Below, in pieces: positions 27,494-36,766 of a stretch of DNA of 64,000 bases. The notes beneath the pieces were generated by a model, which ran no database searches, was not told the DNA's origin, and saw only the letters and a program-made list of their open reading frames with translations. Each line of letters opens with the position of its first letter. The first letter of the stretch is position 1. Origin of the DNA: JAIOQJ01 sp963718635 (lineage in GTDB: Bacteria; Planctomycetota; Planctomycetia; Gemmatales; Gemmataceae). Location of the stretch: NCBI GenBank assembly GCA_963718635.1, contig OY970367.1:806001-870000 (forward strand), written 5' to 3'. The position numbers were made by a program, and so were the translations under genes.

Positions 27494-27566
27494 GGCCCTG
27501 TCGTCTAGAGGTCTAGGACACGGCCCTTTCAAGGCCGCGACACGGGTTCGAATCCCGTCAGGGTCA
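27494..27566 (+). tRNA. tRNA-Glu (anticodon TTC)
   Basis: 73 bases with a full cloverleaf. The acceptor stem GGCCCTG (27494-27500) pairs with CAGGGTC (27559-27565), including one G-T pair. The anticodon stem CGGCC/GGCCG holds loop CTTTCAA with TTC at 27528-27530, and the T-arm contains GGTTCGAAT. The discriminator is A27566; no CCA is encoded. Confidence 0.96.
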
Positions 27567-27577
27567 TTTTTCACTTG

Positions 27578-27847
27578 CTATCTTAATTGATCGAAAGAGT
27601 CGCCGAGACTCGTTTGCCTTCGATAAACGTCTTTGCGATGCGCTATGCGAACGACCAACACGACCAAATCGGTGTCGTCGATGGTGTACACAACTCGATA
27701 TTCTCCAACACGAATTCGCCACAATTCATCCGCGCCGGCCAAATTGACACAACCGCGCGGCCGTGGATTGGCCGCGAGCGCTTCAATGGCTCGGACGTTG
27801 CGCCGTTGCATGTCCTCGGCAAAACTTCGCAGCGGGAACAGAATCAA
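27578..27847 (-). CDS. RelE/ParE-family toxin, N-terminus degraded
   Basis: From residue ~15 the protein matches RelE-type mRNA-interferase toxins (RAIEALAANPRPRGC, ELWRIRVGEYRVVYTIDD, VVRIAHRKDVYRR). The first strand and helix of the fold are missing; the apparent start TTG at 27847 gives MILFPLRSFAEDM, which does not align. No antitoxin gene is adjacent. The gene ends 12 bases from the tRNA-Glu. It is probably a remnant, or an indel near 27810-27830 hides the true N-terminus. Confidence 0.7.
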   Translation of the reverse strand: MILFPLRSFAEDMQRRNVRAIEALAANPRPRGCVNLAGADELWRIRVGEYRVVYTIDDTDLVVLVVRIAHRKDVYRRQTSLGDSFDQLR

Positions 27848-27941
27848 CTCTTAAGCGGAGGATCGTGTGGCGACACGCTTTCCCCCCAGACATGATGGCC
27901 AGCGTACTGGTTGTCGAGATTCAGGGAGAGGCGGCCGAGCG

Positions 27942-29501
27942 ATGACGCGACCCATTCACAATGACCCGAGGAAGTTCGGCTCGATGACCGCGAAGTTCGC
28001 GATGGTCGTCATCGCTTTGCTCGCGCGGTGCGTTTCCTGCTCGGCGGCGGAACTCATGATGCCCCACGTCTTCGGCGACCACATGGTGCTGCAGGCCGGG
28101 CAGCCCGCGAGGGTCTGGGGCTGGGCCGGCCCGGGGGAAGCCGTCACCGTGCGCTTCGCCGGCCAGGAGAAGCAGTCGACAGCCGCGAGCGACGGCCGGT
28201 GGGAGGTGCGGCTGAAGCCGATGGACAGCTCGGCTGAACCGAGGGAATTAACCGTCGCCGCCTCGCAGACGCTGACGTTTAAGGATGTTCTGGTGGGGGA
28301 AGTATGGCTCTGCTCCGGGCAGTCGAACATGGAGAAGCCGCTGGGGGAGCAGCGCGGCCAGAAGCCGACGCTGAATTACGAACAAGAAGTCCGCGAGTCG
28401 AGCTACCCGCAGATCCGGCTCTTGCGGGTGCCGCGCGGCCGGAGCGCCGTTGAAAACGCCCGTGATTTCAAAGGGGCGTGGGTGGCGTGCGGGCCGGCGA
28501 GCCTGGAAGAGACGAAGTTCTCGGCGGCGGCATACTTCTTCGGTCGCAAGATCCACCGGGAAGTGAAGGCGCCCGTCGGCCTCATCGACGCGAGCGTCGG
28601 CGGGTCGATGATCGAGCCGTGGACTACCCCGGAGGGATTCGCGTCGGTGCCTGCGCTAGCGGCCTGGGCCAAGGCAGCGCAAAACCCGCCCGCGACGGTG
28701 GACATCTACCAGGGCGTGAACGTCATGCACGTTGAGCCCTGCACCATGTACCGGGCGATGATCGCGCCGCTCGTGCCGTTCGCGCTTCGCGGCGTGCTCT
28801 GGTACCAGGGGGAGTCCAACGTCTATAGCGGCGACACCAGCAACTATGCGGACAAGATGACCGCACTGATCCAAGGTTGGCGCGGCGCATGGGGGCGGGA
28901 GTTGCCGTTCTACTATGTCCAGATCGCGCCCCTGTATTACCACACGACCCGCGCCGACAAGGTCGTGTCTTCCGAGGCCGAGCCGCGGCTGTGGGAAGCG
29001 CAGGCTTCGTGCCTGCGCCTCCCGCATACAGGCATGGTCGTGACCACTGACCTTGTGGACGATCTGACCGACATCCACCCGCGGAACAAAAAGGACATCG
29101 GCGAGCGCCTGGCCCGCTGGGCATTGGCCAACGACTACGGCCGCGCCGACGTCGAGCCGTCCGGTCCCGTCTTCCGCAGCATGGAGGTCAACGCCGACAA
29201 GGCCGTGCTGCACTTCGACCATGTCGCCGGCGGCCTGATGTGCAAGGGCAATCGAGGCCTGAACTGGTTCGTGGTCGGCGGCGCGGACGGCGAAATGTTC
29301 CCGGCGGCCGCGGTGATCGAGCGCGATACGGTCGTCGTCAGCAGCCCTCGCGTTCTCAAGCCGACGGTCGTGCGGTTCGGCTGGGACGAGGCCGCGCAGC
29401 CCAACCTGTTTAATAAGGCCGGCCTACCCGCCATGCCGTTCCGCACAGACTCGCCCTTTGCGATAGGCTCGGAGAGTAAGATTACGGCGCCAGAGAAATG
29501 A
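27942..29501 (+). CDS. Sialate O-acetylesterase-type exported esterase
   Basis: 519 residues from ATG 27942, with AGGGAGAGG upstream (ATG 27984 is an alternative). A signal-peptide-like segment (AKFAMVVIALLARCVSCSAA) precedes an N-terminal beta domain and an SGNH-type esterase domain. The catalytic Ser128 is in CSGQSNM and the second block is GVLWYQGESN. Both are hallmarks of the sialate O-acetylesterase family, which removes acetyl groups from sialic acids or plant glycans. By eye the gene is clearly richer in G+C than the genes on either side, which suggests recent transfer. No co-operonic partner is seen. Confidence 0.88.
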   Translation: MTRPIHNDPRKFGSMTAKFAMVVIALLARCVSCSAAELMMPHVFGDHMVLQAGQPARVWGWAGPGEAVTVRFAGQEKQSTAASDGRWEVRLKPMDSSAEPRELTVAASQTLTFKDVLVGEVWLCSGQSNMEKPLGEQRGQKPTLNYEQEVRESSYPQIRLLRVPRGRSAVENARDFKGAWVACGPASLEETKFSAAAYFFGRKIHREVKAPVGLIDASVGGSMIEPWTTPEGFASVPALAAWAKAAQNPPATVDIYQGVNVMHVEPCTMYRAMIAPLVPFALRGVLWYQGESNVYSGDTSNYADKMTALIQGWRGAWGRELPFYYVQIAPLYYHTTRADKVVSSEAEPRLWEAQASCLRLPHTGMVVTTDLVDDLTDIHPRNKKDIGERLARWALANDYGRADVEPSGPVFRSMEVNADKAVLHFDHVAGGLMCKGNRGLNWFVVGGADGEMFPAAAVIERDTVVVSSPRVLKPTVVRFGWDEAAQPNLFNKAGLPAMPFRTDSPFAIGSESKITAPEK

Positions 29502-29578
29502 GAATCATTTGAGAAGCGAGGATTTGGTAATAGCGGGAAAAAGGGGACAGTGCAGACTCGGACGAAAACACAGGCGCG

Positions 29579-29639
29579 AAAACAAAGGGATCGGGAGTAA
29601 TTTTGAAAGACTCCCGACCTCCCTTACCCCTTTGTTTTT
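29579..29639. repeat. REP-like inverted repeat, copy 1 of 3
   Basis: The element opens with aaaacaaagggatcgggagt, has a centre ttttgaaaga, and closes with the complementary actcccgacctcccttacc and cctttgttttt. Copies 2 and 3 are at 38264-38328 and 39801-39875. A shorter aaaaaggggacag motif precedes it at 29538-29550. The 393-bp gap 29502-29894 holds this element and the hairpin at 29802-29867. Confidence 0.85.
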
Positions 29640-29801
29640 GCTTTTCTTTCCGCAACGAAGTCAGAGCGGAGGCCTCGCATGAGCCAAAGGGTCACTCTCC
29701 CGATCGACCAATCAGCCCGCCTTCCGCCCTGTCTTCGCCGCGAAATGTGGGGCAAACGTTCTGGTCTGCCTCACGAATTAAACTGAATGCTCGGCCAGAC
29801 G

Positions 29802-29867
29802 AGAGCGTAAGCGACTGGAGAAAGTCTGCAAAATCTAGGTAAAGCTATCTCAAGTCGCTTACGCTCT
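29802..29867. repeat. Perfect 15-bp hairpin, GCGTAAGC family
   Basis: agagcgtaagcgact (29802-29816) and agtcgcttacgctct (29853-29867) are exact reverse complements, 36-base loop. It lies 28 bases past the 3' end of the giant surface-protein gene and could end its transcript, although no T-tract follows. The arm motif also appears at 43150 and 49337. Confidence 0.75.
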
Positions 29868-29894
29868 CGGCTCGCCAAATTCGTTACCTACTAA

Positions 29895-31865
29895 CTACGC
29901 CTGCATGCCCCGAAGCTGGAACCGGCGGCGGACCGCGTAGCCGGCCAGGAGCACCACAACGCAGATCAGCAGGATGTGGTGAGCTTCCGGCGAAGCCGTG
30001 GGGTTAATGCTCAATTCCAGATACTGGCCGGTTGGATCGATCAACAACGCCCAAGACTGAGACGGTCCAAAGCCTGCGTTATTGCTAACGGTGACATTTG
30101 CGATCCCGCTCGTTCCAACCGAGCCGAAGTTACCGGAGTCGATCGAGGTTGGAGTGACGCCGTCCCCAACAGTGGAAAGCTGGGTACCGTTGAGTTTGAA
30201 GTTCGTGAGCGTCGGAGATGTAGAACCATTCACCTGGAAGGCCTTGGCCAAGATGATGGTGTAGCTCTCAGTCGCCACGAGCGAGGTCGTCGTATCAACA
30301 ATGTTGATGTTGATATGGTTACCCGTGCCTGTACCCAAAGCAGCAGTTCCGCTTCCACCCAGGTTGACGAACGAACTGGCGTGAGCCGACAGGTCGATCA
30401 GGCTACTGCTGTGGAGAGTGTTCACTCCGTCGCCTGCCGAGTGAAGCACTTCAGTTGTTAAGGTCGAGCCGACGCTTGGCAAGCCAGCACCCGTCGTGCT
30501 GTTCAAGGTCAGGCTGGTCGGCGTGGTGTTCGTGCCTAGGGTCAAGGTGTTGTAGGTCCCAGCGGTGCCGCCGCGGATTGAACCGCCGTCGTTGATGGTT
30601 ACCCCGTTAGCACCCGTGGAAACAATGAAACCGTTGCCTCCGAGGTTGCCGCCGCTGTTGACGACCACATTGCCGCTGCCTGTCGCGGAGCCAGACACAT
30701 TGTTGGCGAGCAAGGTTCCACCGTTGACCGTGGTGCCGCCGGTGTAGCTGTTGGCGCCGGACAAAGTCAGGGCGCCACCGCCGATCTTGGTAATCGCCAG
30801 GGTCTTGCCCGCGCCGCCGTCCGTGATGGTTCCCGAGAACGAGCTAGTGGTGTCATTGGCGCCGATCGCGAGGACCGAGGCGCCGCTCGCGCTGTTGGTG
30901 ATTTTCGTAGCAAAGGTTCCCGCGTTCACAGTCAGGCCGTTGATGGTGTCGCTGAAACCATTGAGGTCGAGGGTGACGGTGGAGTTGCCGCTGTTGGTGC
31001 CATTGAGGGCGAAGACGACGTTGCCCGCGCTGGCACCATCGGGAATCACGTTCGAGGCACCAAGCTTCAAGGTGGTTCCAGTGCCAGTGGGATTGTTCGA
31101 GCCATACTGGCTGGCGTAGATCGTGGTGTTCCCGGTGTAGTTGTTGTTGGTGTTGGAAATGGTGTATGTCGGCACTTGGTTGTTAGCGCTGACCATTGCA
31201 TAGAAGTCGATGCCGAAGCCACCCGTGATCTGGCCGCTGATGGTATTCGAGCCGGCAAACGTCCCGATCCGCGAGTTGCCCGCGAGCGTGATGGTTCCCG
31301 AAAGGGTTTGGGCACCCAGGCGGATGGCTCCGTCGAAGTTGGCTTGGGCGTCGCCCTCTGCGAACCCGATGCCGGAAATGGTGATGTTGTTCGCGTAGGT
31401 TCCGCTAACGTTCAGGTAAAGCTGACCGCCGCCCAAGCCATTGCCGACGACGGTGATCGCGGTGTTCGGGGAAATAGCGCCGGTCACGTTGCCATTGATA
31501 AGGCGAGTCTGGCTGCCACTGACTAAGGTGGGTCCGCTGTAGCTGTCACCGCCGCTCTGCATGGTGAAATCCTTGCCACCGTCGATGGTGACTCCACCCG
31601 CGCCACTAATCGTCGCGATCGTGCCAAGGGTCAGGGAGGTGCCGCTGCTGTATCGGAAGGTCGAACCCGCGCCGATGGTAATGTTCGAGTTGTAGCCGGC
31701 CACCAGATTTCCGGTGGCGCCGAACTGCAAGGTGTCACCGCCGCTGATGGTGGTCGCGCCAGTGTATGTATTGGCTCCGTTGAGAACCGTGGTGCCGGCG
31801 CCGGTGAAGGTCACGGCGGTGGTGGTGTTGGTGATCGGAGGCGCTGATGGTGAGGAGTGAGCCAC
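29895..31865 (-). CDS. Giant beta-strand-repeat surface protein, C-terminal piece with sorting tail
   Basis: About 650 meaningful residues. Autotransporter-associated beta-strand repeats recur (GANTYTGATTISGGDTLQF, LSGANSYTGGTTVNGGTLL), a motif of right-handed beta-helix surface proteins. The C-terminus is SPEAHH, a hydrophobic segment of ~18 residues and then RRR, the layout of a PEP-CTERM sorting signal, which would be processed by an exosortase-type enzyme (none in the window). The first ~12 codons are out of register; the upstream frame joins here near 31831-31846. Confidence 0.82.
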   Translation of the reverse strand: MAHSSPSAPPITNTTTAVTFTGAGTTVLNGANTYTGATTISGGDTLQFGATGNLVAGYNSNITIGAGSTFRYSSGTSLTLGTIATISGAGGVTIDGGKDFTMQSGGDSYSGPTLVSGSQTRLINGNVTGAISPNTAITVVGNGLGGGQLYLNVSGTYANNITISGIGFAEGDAQANFDGAIRLGAQTLSGTITLAGNSRIGTFAGSNTISGQITGGFGIDFYAMVSANNQVPTYTISNTNNNYTGNTTIYASQYGSNNPTGTGTTLKLGASNVIPDGASAGNVVFALNGTNSGNSTVTLDLNGFSDTINGLTVNAGTFATKITNSASGASVLAIGANDTTSSFSGTITDGGAGKTLAITKIGGGALTLSGANSYTGGTTVNGGTLLANNVSGSATGSGNVVVNSGGNLGGNGFIVSTGANGVTINDGGSIRGGTAGTYNTLTLGTNTTPTSLTLNSTTGAGLPSVGSTLTTEVLHSAGDGVNTLHSSSLIDLSAHASSFVNLGGSGTAALGTGTGNHININIVDTTTSLVATESYTIILAKAFQVNGSTSPTLTNFKLNGTQLSTVGDGVTPTSIDSGNFGSVGTSGIANVTVSNNAGFGPSQSWALLIDPTGQYLELSINPTASPEAHHILLICVVVLLAGYAVRRRFQLRGMQA

Positions 31866-33393
31866 CAGTAAGATTATTATTCAGGGTGATCGTGCCTGTG
31901 GCGCTACTGGTGATGCCGTTTGTTGTTCCGGTGATCGTGTAAGGATTGGCACCGCTGAAGATCATGCCGCCGCCGATGGTGAGCGTGAGCTTATTAGTTC
32001 CCAATGCGAGGTTCGCACCGGAGGTCAGGCCGGTGGTGTCCACCGTGACGTTTTGGGCGGCCACCGGGCCGGAAAGCGCTTCCACGAGGCTGCCCGGGGT
32101 CGAGGTGGAAACCGTGCTGTAGCTTTGGTTGATAAAGTAGTTAGTGGTGGCGACACCGCCTGAGACAGGCAGACCGGCACTGCCAGGATCGGCCAAGCGG
32201 ACCACATTCCCGCCGGAGGTGGTAGCGAAGCCGGTGCCCCCCGCATCGGTGACCGTATAGGTGCCGCCGATGATGCCTGCCGTGAGCGTTGGATTCCAAG
32301 CGACGATATCGTTGCCCACCGTTGCACCGTTGGTCGTGCCAGCGCCGCCATCGAAGTAATTGAAATTGACGCTGGCTCCGGCCCCAGTGGTAACCGTGGT
32401 GCTGGTGATGGTCAGCTTGGTGCTGGTCCCGCCGTTACTGACCAAATTGATGGCACTGGCGGTGCCAGCGGTCAGGCTGAGGCTAGCCAGGGTTTGGGCC
32501 GTGGTGGAGGCACCGGTCTTGCCCTTGAGCTGCAGCGTGCCGCCGCCCAGGGTGAGGGCGGAGCTGCTGCTGAGGACGCTGGCGTTGGTGGCATAGTCCA
32601 ACACCAAGGTGCCGGCATTGACCGTGGTCGCGCCGGTGTAGGTGTTCGCGCCGGTCAGCGTCCAGGTGCTGGTGTTTGACTTGGTGACGGCGGAAAATGC
32701 CGTGCCGCTGTTGTCGGAGATGGCGCCAATCGTGTTGCCGGTTGAGGTGCCGCCCAGCGTCAGGGTGCTGGTCCCGCCGGTCGTGTCAACGTTCGCCATC
32801 GTTCCGATCTGCACGCTCACACCAGCCGGTGCGATCGTGGAGTTCTTACCGCTGGCGGTGGTCTGACTGAAGCTCGAGTTGCCGAAGACCACGGTGCTTG
32901 GGCTGGTGAGATTTGCGGTCTGGTTGATGGTGAGGGTGGACTGTTGACCGAGGGAAAGCACGCCGAATGTCTGCGTGATTCCGGGCTGCGAGCTCGGGGC
33001 GTCCAGCGTGATCGTCAGGGCTTGGGTGCCGTTCCCGTTGAAGGAGAGCGCATTGGCCGAGGTTGTCGTGCTGCCCGACCCGAGTGTCAGGCCGGTGCCG
33101 GTAAAGTTGCCGCCCAAATTGATCGCACCCGTGCCCAAGCCACTCGCACTGGGCACTTTCACCGTGACGTTGCTTGCATTGAACGTTAACCCGCCCGCGA
33201 AGGTGTTCGTGCCGCCAAGCGTGGTGGTGCCGGTGTTGGTAATGGACAGGGCACCGTGTGACGTGCCGGTGCCGCCGCTAAAATCCTGAATGACGCTGTT
33301 GATCGTGGTGTTGCCCGTGCCCGCGAGGGTCAGGGTCAGCCCACTGCCCGTTACTGCATCGATGTTGACGGCACCCGTGCTGATCGTCAGCAA
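31735..33393 (-). CDS. Giant beta-strand-repeat surface protein, middle piece
   Basis: About 510 meaningful residues rich in Gly, Thr, Ser, Asn and Val with the same repeat type (TLTGANTYTGATTVNAGTL, LGGTNTFAGGLTF). It starts inside the protein at LLTISTG. It ends in a His/Arg-rich nonsense tail after LLTISASD, where one extra base near 31831-31846 moves the true frame to the next piece (APPITNTTTAV). The Thr/Gly-rich composition gives long but meaningless frames on the opposite strand. Confidence 0.8.
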   Translation of the reverse strand: MLTISTGAVNIDAVTGSGLTLTLAGTGNTTINSVIQDFSGGTGTSHGALSITNTGTTTLGGTNTFAGGLTFNASNVTVKVPSASGLGTGAINLGGNFTGTGLTLGSGSTTTSANALSFNGNGTQALTITLDAPSSQPGITQTFGVLSLGQQSTLTINQTANLTSPSTVVFGNSSFSQTTASGKNSTIAPAGVSVQIGTMANVDTTGGTSTLTLGGTSTGNTIGAISDNSGTAFSAVTKSNTSTWTLTGANTYTGATTVNAGTLVLDYATNASVLSSSSALTLGGGTLQLKGKTGASTTAQTLASLSLTAGTASAINLVSNGGTSTKLTITSTTVTTGAGASVNFNYFDGGAGTTNGATVGNDIVAWNPTLTAGIIGGTYTVTDAGGTGFATTSGGNVVRLADPGSAGLPVSGGVATTNYFINQSYSTVSTSTPGSLVEALSGPVAAQNVTVDTTGLTSGANLALGTNKLTLTIGGGMIFSGANPYTITGTTNGITSSATGTITLNNNLTGGSLLTISASDHQHHHRRDLHRRRHHGSQRSQYIHWRDHHQRR

Positions 33394-33412
33394 GTTGCCC
33401 GTGCCGGTGATG

Positions 33413-36085
33413 CTACTGGTAAGGATTGTGGTGACCGTTTGCGAAACGCCGCCGGTCAGCGTGATGCTCTGTGCCGGAGATGGTGCTGGAGGCCGTGACG
33501 GAAACGACGTTCGAAAGGGTGAGCAATCCAGGGGTGGTGTTCTGGAGCGTGCCGCCGCTCAAGCTCAACGTGCCGCTGGACAGACCGCCGTTGGTTCCCG
33601 TGGTGCTGGCCAACTGCAATGTGCCTGTGCTGATCGCCGTGCCACCGGTAAAGGTGTTGTTGCCGGAGAGACTCCAAGTTCCGCCGCCGGTTTTCGTGAT
33701 AGCAATGACGCCGCCGCCGGTGGTGTCGGCAATCACACCGTTGAAGGCATTGTTCCCGGTGTTGGTTCCCCCAAAGGTGAGCGTCCTGGCTGACGCGCTG
33801 CCGCCGGAAACCAGGTCGGTGTTGATGACCCAAATATTCGCGGACGCCGTGCCGTTGTTGTTGATAAGGGCAAGGTTGGCGCCAGAACTGCCAGTGGTCA
33901 GGAACTCGATTTTGCGATTGTTAAACGTCAGCGGGCTGACGTCTCCGGTGAGGGTGATGCTATTCCCTGCGTTGTTCGTGCCGCCCCCCTGAAGGTTGCC
34001 GGCGCCAGAGGCGTCGCTCAAGCTGGTGAAGGTGATGTTACCAGCGGAACTGGATCCGCCTAACGACTGAAGGTTGCCCATATAGGCGCTGGCATTCGCC
34101 AGATTGAGGGTGCCACCCCCGTTGCCCACGTGGATAATGGTCGAGGTGTTGGAACCCGTGGTGGAGGTGAAGGTGAAGATTTTGTTCGTCGAGTTTTGAA
34201 CGGTGAAGACGCCGCCGTTGACCGTGAGCGCCCCCAAATTGTAAGTCGTGCTGTTGACCCCATCCAGCGAGGAGGTTCCATTGACGGTCAGTTTCCGATC
34301 TGCCTGGGTTGCACCCAAATTTTGTTGGCCGCTATTGAGATACAACCCTCCCGCGTTGAGAACCGTACCACCGGTGAAAGTGTTGTTCCCAGAAAGGGCG
34401 AGGATTCCGGGGAAGCCGCCACCGCTGCTGAAGTTGCCTTGAGCGTTGGTGACGCCGGTGCCGTTTTTCACGAGGGTGAGCACGCCCGCACCATTGTCGG
34501 TAATCGGCGCGCTGATATAGATGGTGCCACTGCCGGTGGTGACAAAAAGATTGTCCGAGGTCGTGGTTGGCAGGGTCACCACCCCAGCCCCCCCGCTTTG
34601 AAGGATATTCAGGGTCGTGGCGGAGCCGTTGAGGATGCCGAGCGTGCCCAGATTGTTGCCCGAGGAGAGCTGAATCGCACCTGACGCGACCACGGTGGTG
34701 CCTGCCGTGCTCGGGGTGATGGCCAAGCCGCCTAATGTGGCGGAAACTTGAATGGTGTTTGTTGCCGTGGAGACAACATAGTAGGGCGTGCCCATCGTCA
34801 GACCCGTCGGCGCGGTTGCGGCCGAAAAGGTGACCACATCATTAACGGCAAGTGCGTGCCCTGTAAGCGTGATGTTGGCGTTGCTGGCGGTGACGGTCAC
34901 CGAATTGTTAAGAGACCGGAGCGAGTTGATGTTTTTGGTGCCGCCGCTGATGGTGGCGGATGCCAAGCCCGACATGGTGTAGTTGCTGGTAGCTGCCGTG
35001 GTCGTGGACCAGGTGCTTTGGGCGGAGGCGGCGATGCCTGAAGCTTGAATTTGCGACGATGCGTTGTAAACAGCGTAGTCGGTTTGGGCTGCCACACCGC
35101 TTTGGCCACCCGTGGTGGCCCAGGGACCAATGATCTGGTTCGTCGGAGTCGCAGTAGCGCCAGTCACGACAAAGTGAGCGCCGCCCGCAAAGTTTCCGGA
35201 GAAGGTGACCGAAGCGGTGCTTACTGAACGACTCAAGGTTGGCAGTGTGATGGTTCCGCCGGAGCTGGGAGCGTTGTTATAAACGAAGTTGGCCTGACCT
35301 GACGCTATGGTCACTCCATTGCCGAGTTGTTCAGAAAGCGCAGTGAGAGCCGTTGCGATTGTTACCGTGCCGCCCCCATTAAATGTGACCGGCGCAGTGT
35401 CGGTCACCCGGTTCATATTCGCGCCAGTGCCAAAATTCAGGGTAAGGCCACCGCCGTTGATGTTGATGGCGGAAGTGCTCGCCAGTGAAGTGTTGGCGGA
35501 ATTGGTTCCCGCCGTTGTGCCCAAGGCGAGGGTCATACCCGCATTGATGGTGGTCGAGCCCGACCAGCCACCCGTTCCGGTGCCGTCCAACGTGAGCGTG
35601 CCGCCGGAGGTGGGGTTCGCTGCTGTCAGGACCACATCGCCGGTTCCCGTGACTTGGCCCGTGATGGTGGCCACGGCAATGCTGTCGAAGCGGATGGTGT
35701 CGGTGCCTGAAGCGAAGGAGAGCGTCTTGCTGTTGGTGTTGGCCTGGAAGATGTAGGCGGTGGTATTGAACTGCAGTCCGCCGACGCTGATGTTGTCCGT
35801 CAGCGTAACGGTGCCCGCCGTGCCACCGAAGACGCCGGTGCTGCCAGCAGACCATGCGGTGTGGGTCAGTCCGCTGCCCTGATCCCAGTTTGTAAGAGCG
35901 TTGTCCCAATTGCCAGACGTGCCGCCGCTGAGGCCGTTGCCAAGACCGGGTGCAAGGTTAACCGTTCCGCCGTCCCAATAATAAGTTGCGGCCTCGGCCG
36001 CCTTTGGCGAGCCGAGCAGTGCGAAGCCGGCGAAAGCGAGTACGGCCCAGTTCATCGGAGAGAATCGGCGCGAGTGCTGCATCAC
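33413..36085 (-). CDS. Giant beta-strand-repeat surface protein, N-terminal piece
   Basis: 890 residues. A signal peptide (MNWAVLAFAGFALLGSPKAA, cleaved near AEA-ATYY) is followed by WDGGTVNLAPGLGNG, a typical opening of planctomycete autotransporter-repeat proteins. Repeats LSGNNTFTGGTVLNAGGLY and LSGNNTFTGGTAISTGTLQ are spread through it. The frame fails after TISGTE near 33465-33472 (one extra or two missing bases). The full protein would be ~2060 residues (29895-36085). It is probably anchored at or released from the cell surface. It is divergent from the XylR-type regulator, a common arrangement in these bacteria. Confidence 0.83.
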   Translation of the reverse strand: MMQHSRRFSPMNWAVLAFAGFALLGSPKAAEAATYYWDGGTVNLAPGLGNGLSGGTSGNWDNALTNWDQGSGLTHTAWSAGSTGVFGGTAGTVTLTDNISVGGLQFNTTAYIFQANTNSKTLSFASGTDTIRFDSIAVATITGQVTGTGDVVLTAANPTSGGTLTLDGTGTGGWSGSTTINAGMTLALGTTAGTNSANTSLASTSAININGGGLTLNFGTGANMNRVTDTAPVTFNGGGTVTIATALTALSEQLGNGVTIASGQANFVYNNAPSSGGTITLPTLSRSVSTASVTFSGNFAGGAHFVVTGATATPTNQIIGPWATTGGQSGVAAQTDYAVYNASSQIQASGIAASAQSTWSTTTAATSNYTMSGLASATISGGTKNINSLRSLNNSVTVTASNANITLTGHALAVNDVVTFSAATAPTGLTMGTPYYVVSTATNTIQVSATLGGLAITPSTAGTTVVASGAIQLSSGNNLGTLGILNGSATTLNILQSGGAGVVTLPTTTSDNLFVTTGSGTIYISAPITDNGAGVLTLVKNGTGVTNAQGNFSSGGGFPGILALSGNNTFTGGTVLNAGGLYLNSGQQNLGATQADRKLTVNGTSSLDGVNSTTYNLGALTVNGGVFTVQNSTNKIFTFTSTTGSNTSTIIHVGNGGGTLNLANASAYMGNLQSLGGSSSAGNITFTSLSDASGAGNLQGGGTNNAGNSITLTGDVSPLTFNNRKIEFLTTGSSGANLALINNNGTASANIWVINTDLVSGGSASARTLTFGGTNTGNNAFNGVIADTTGGGVIAITKTGGGTWSLSGNNTFTGGTAISTGTLQLASTTGTNGGLSSGTLSLSGGTLQNTTPGLLTLSNVVSVTASSTISGTEHHADRRRFANGHHNPYQ

Positions 36086-36560
36086 GATGTCTGCCCTTGT
36101 GAGGGATGTATCAAAAACAAAACGAGATCCACGAGTCGAGCGATCGAGTCTTCACGGCCGGCAGCCTTACCTAGCCGACGGCAACCTTATTTCCGGGCAG
36201 CTATTTTCCGGCATAGCCGCCTTTCGCGGAGCGAAAGTCAGCATTTAGTTAGGAGAGGTTACGGGCATTAGTCGCCTTTCGGGAGCGAAAAGCGGCACTT
36301 CCATTGGGCGGCGATTCGGTACGATACGCGACCGGCACGGACATTGGGGCTTCTGCGAGTTAGTAGTTGTGCTGCCTCGTGCCGGTTGGTTGGCTTCAAC
36401 ACGTCGGCCTTACGCTGGCCATATATATTTGTCGGAGGTAGCGCCACGTTATCAATAGGCGCGGTGACCACCGAATTACAAACCCTGGTCGCGCAACATT
36501 TCCACTGGCCGATATGAACGTTATTTTCATCTTCCAAGAGCATCTTAACATTTAAAATTC

Positions 36561-36701
36561 TTGTTTCCGAGAAATTTTGTAGTGATTTTAGGAATTATAC
36601 CGATGGCGCCAAGAAAGCGTCGGGTGGCGACAATGTTCGACCTCCCTTTGGCCAACAGCAATTCGAACAAGCCCCGATTCAGCCCTTGTTTTCGTCCATG
36701 A
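36561..36701 (+). pseudogene. Decayed copy of the leader and first codons of the XylR-type regulator
   Basis: ttgtttccgagaaattttg (36561-) is repeated exactly at 36725-. In both copies the next ATG is 42 bases downstream (36603 and 36767), and the leader between is similar. The first ATG opens MAPRKRRVATMFDLPL, which resembles MATEVRRIAIMLELQW of the intact regulator, but stops after 32 codons at 36699-36701. This is a tandem partial duplication or the trace of a lost paralogue. The remainder of the gap 36086-36560 holds short hairpins such as ctttcgcggagcgaaag near 36222 and no convincing gene. Confidence 0.7.
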
Positions 36702-36724
36702 GAGTATGGTAGCTTCAAATAGTA

Positions 36725-36745
36725 TTGTTTCCGAGAAATTTTGTA
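36725..36745 (+). promoter_or_regulatory. Conserved 21-base leader element upstream of the XylR-type regulator
   Basis: The 21 bases starting ttgtttccgagaaattttg are identical to 36561-36581 and start 42 bases before the ATG in both places. The inner TTTC-CGA-GAAA is a small dyad. Conservation within an otherwise diverged duplicate suggests an operator or promoter part; the binder is unknown, autoregulation being one possibility. Confidence 0.4.
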
Positions 36746-36766
36746 TCGAATTCAGGAATTGCACTG

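Noticed and set aside
27587..27895. Plus-strand ORF opposite the RelE-type toxin
   Set aside because: Antisense of a recognisable RelE domain; no antitoxin features.
36268..36543. 91-codon minus-strand ORF in the gap before the XylR-type regulator
   Set aside because: No ribosome site, overlaps short hairpin repeats, composition not coding-like.
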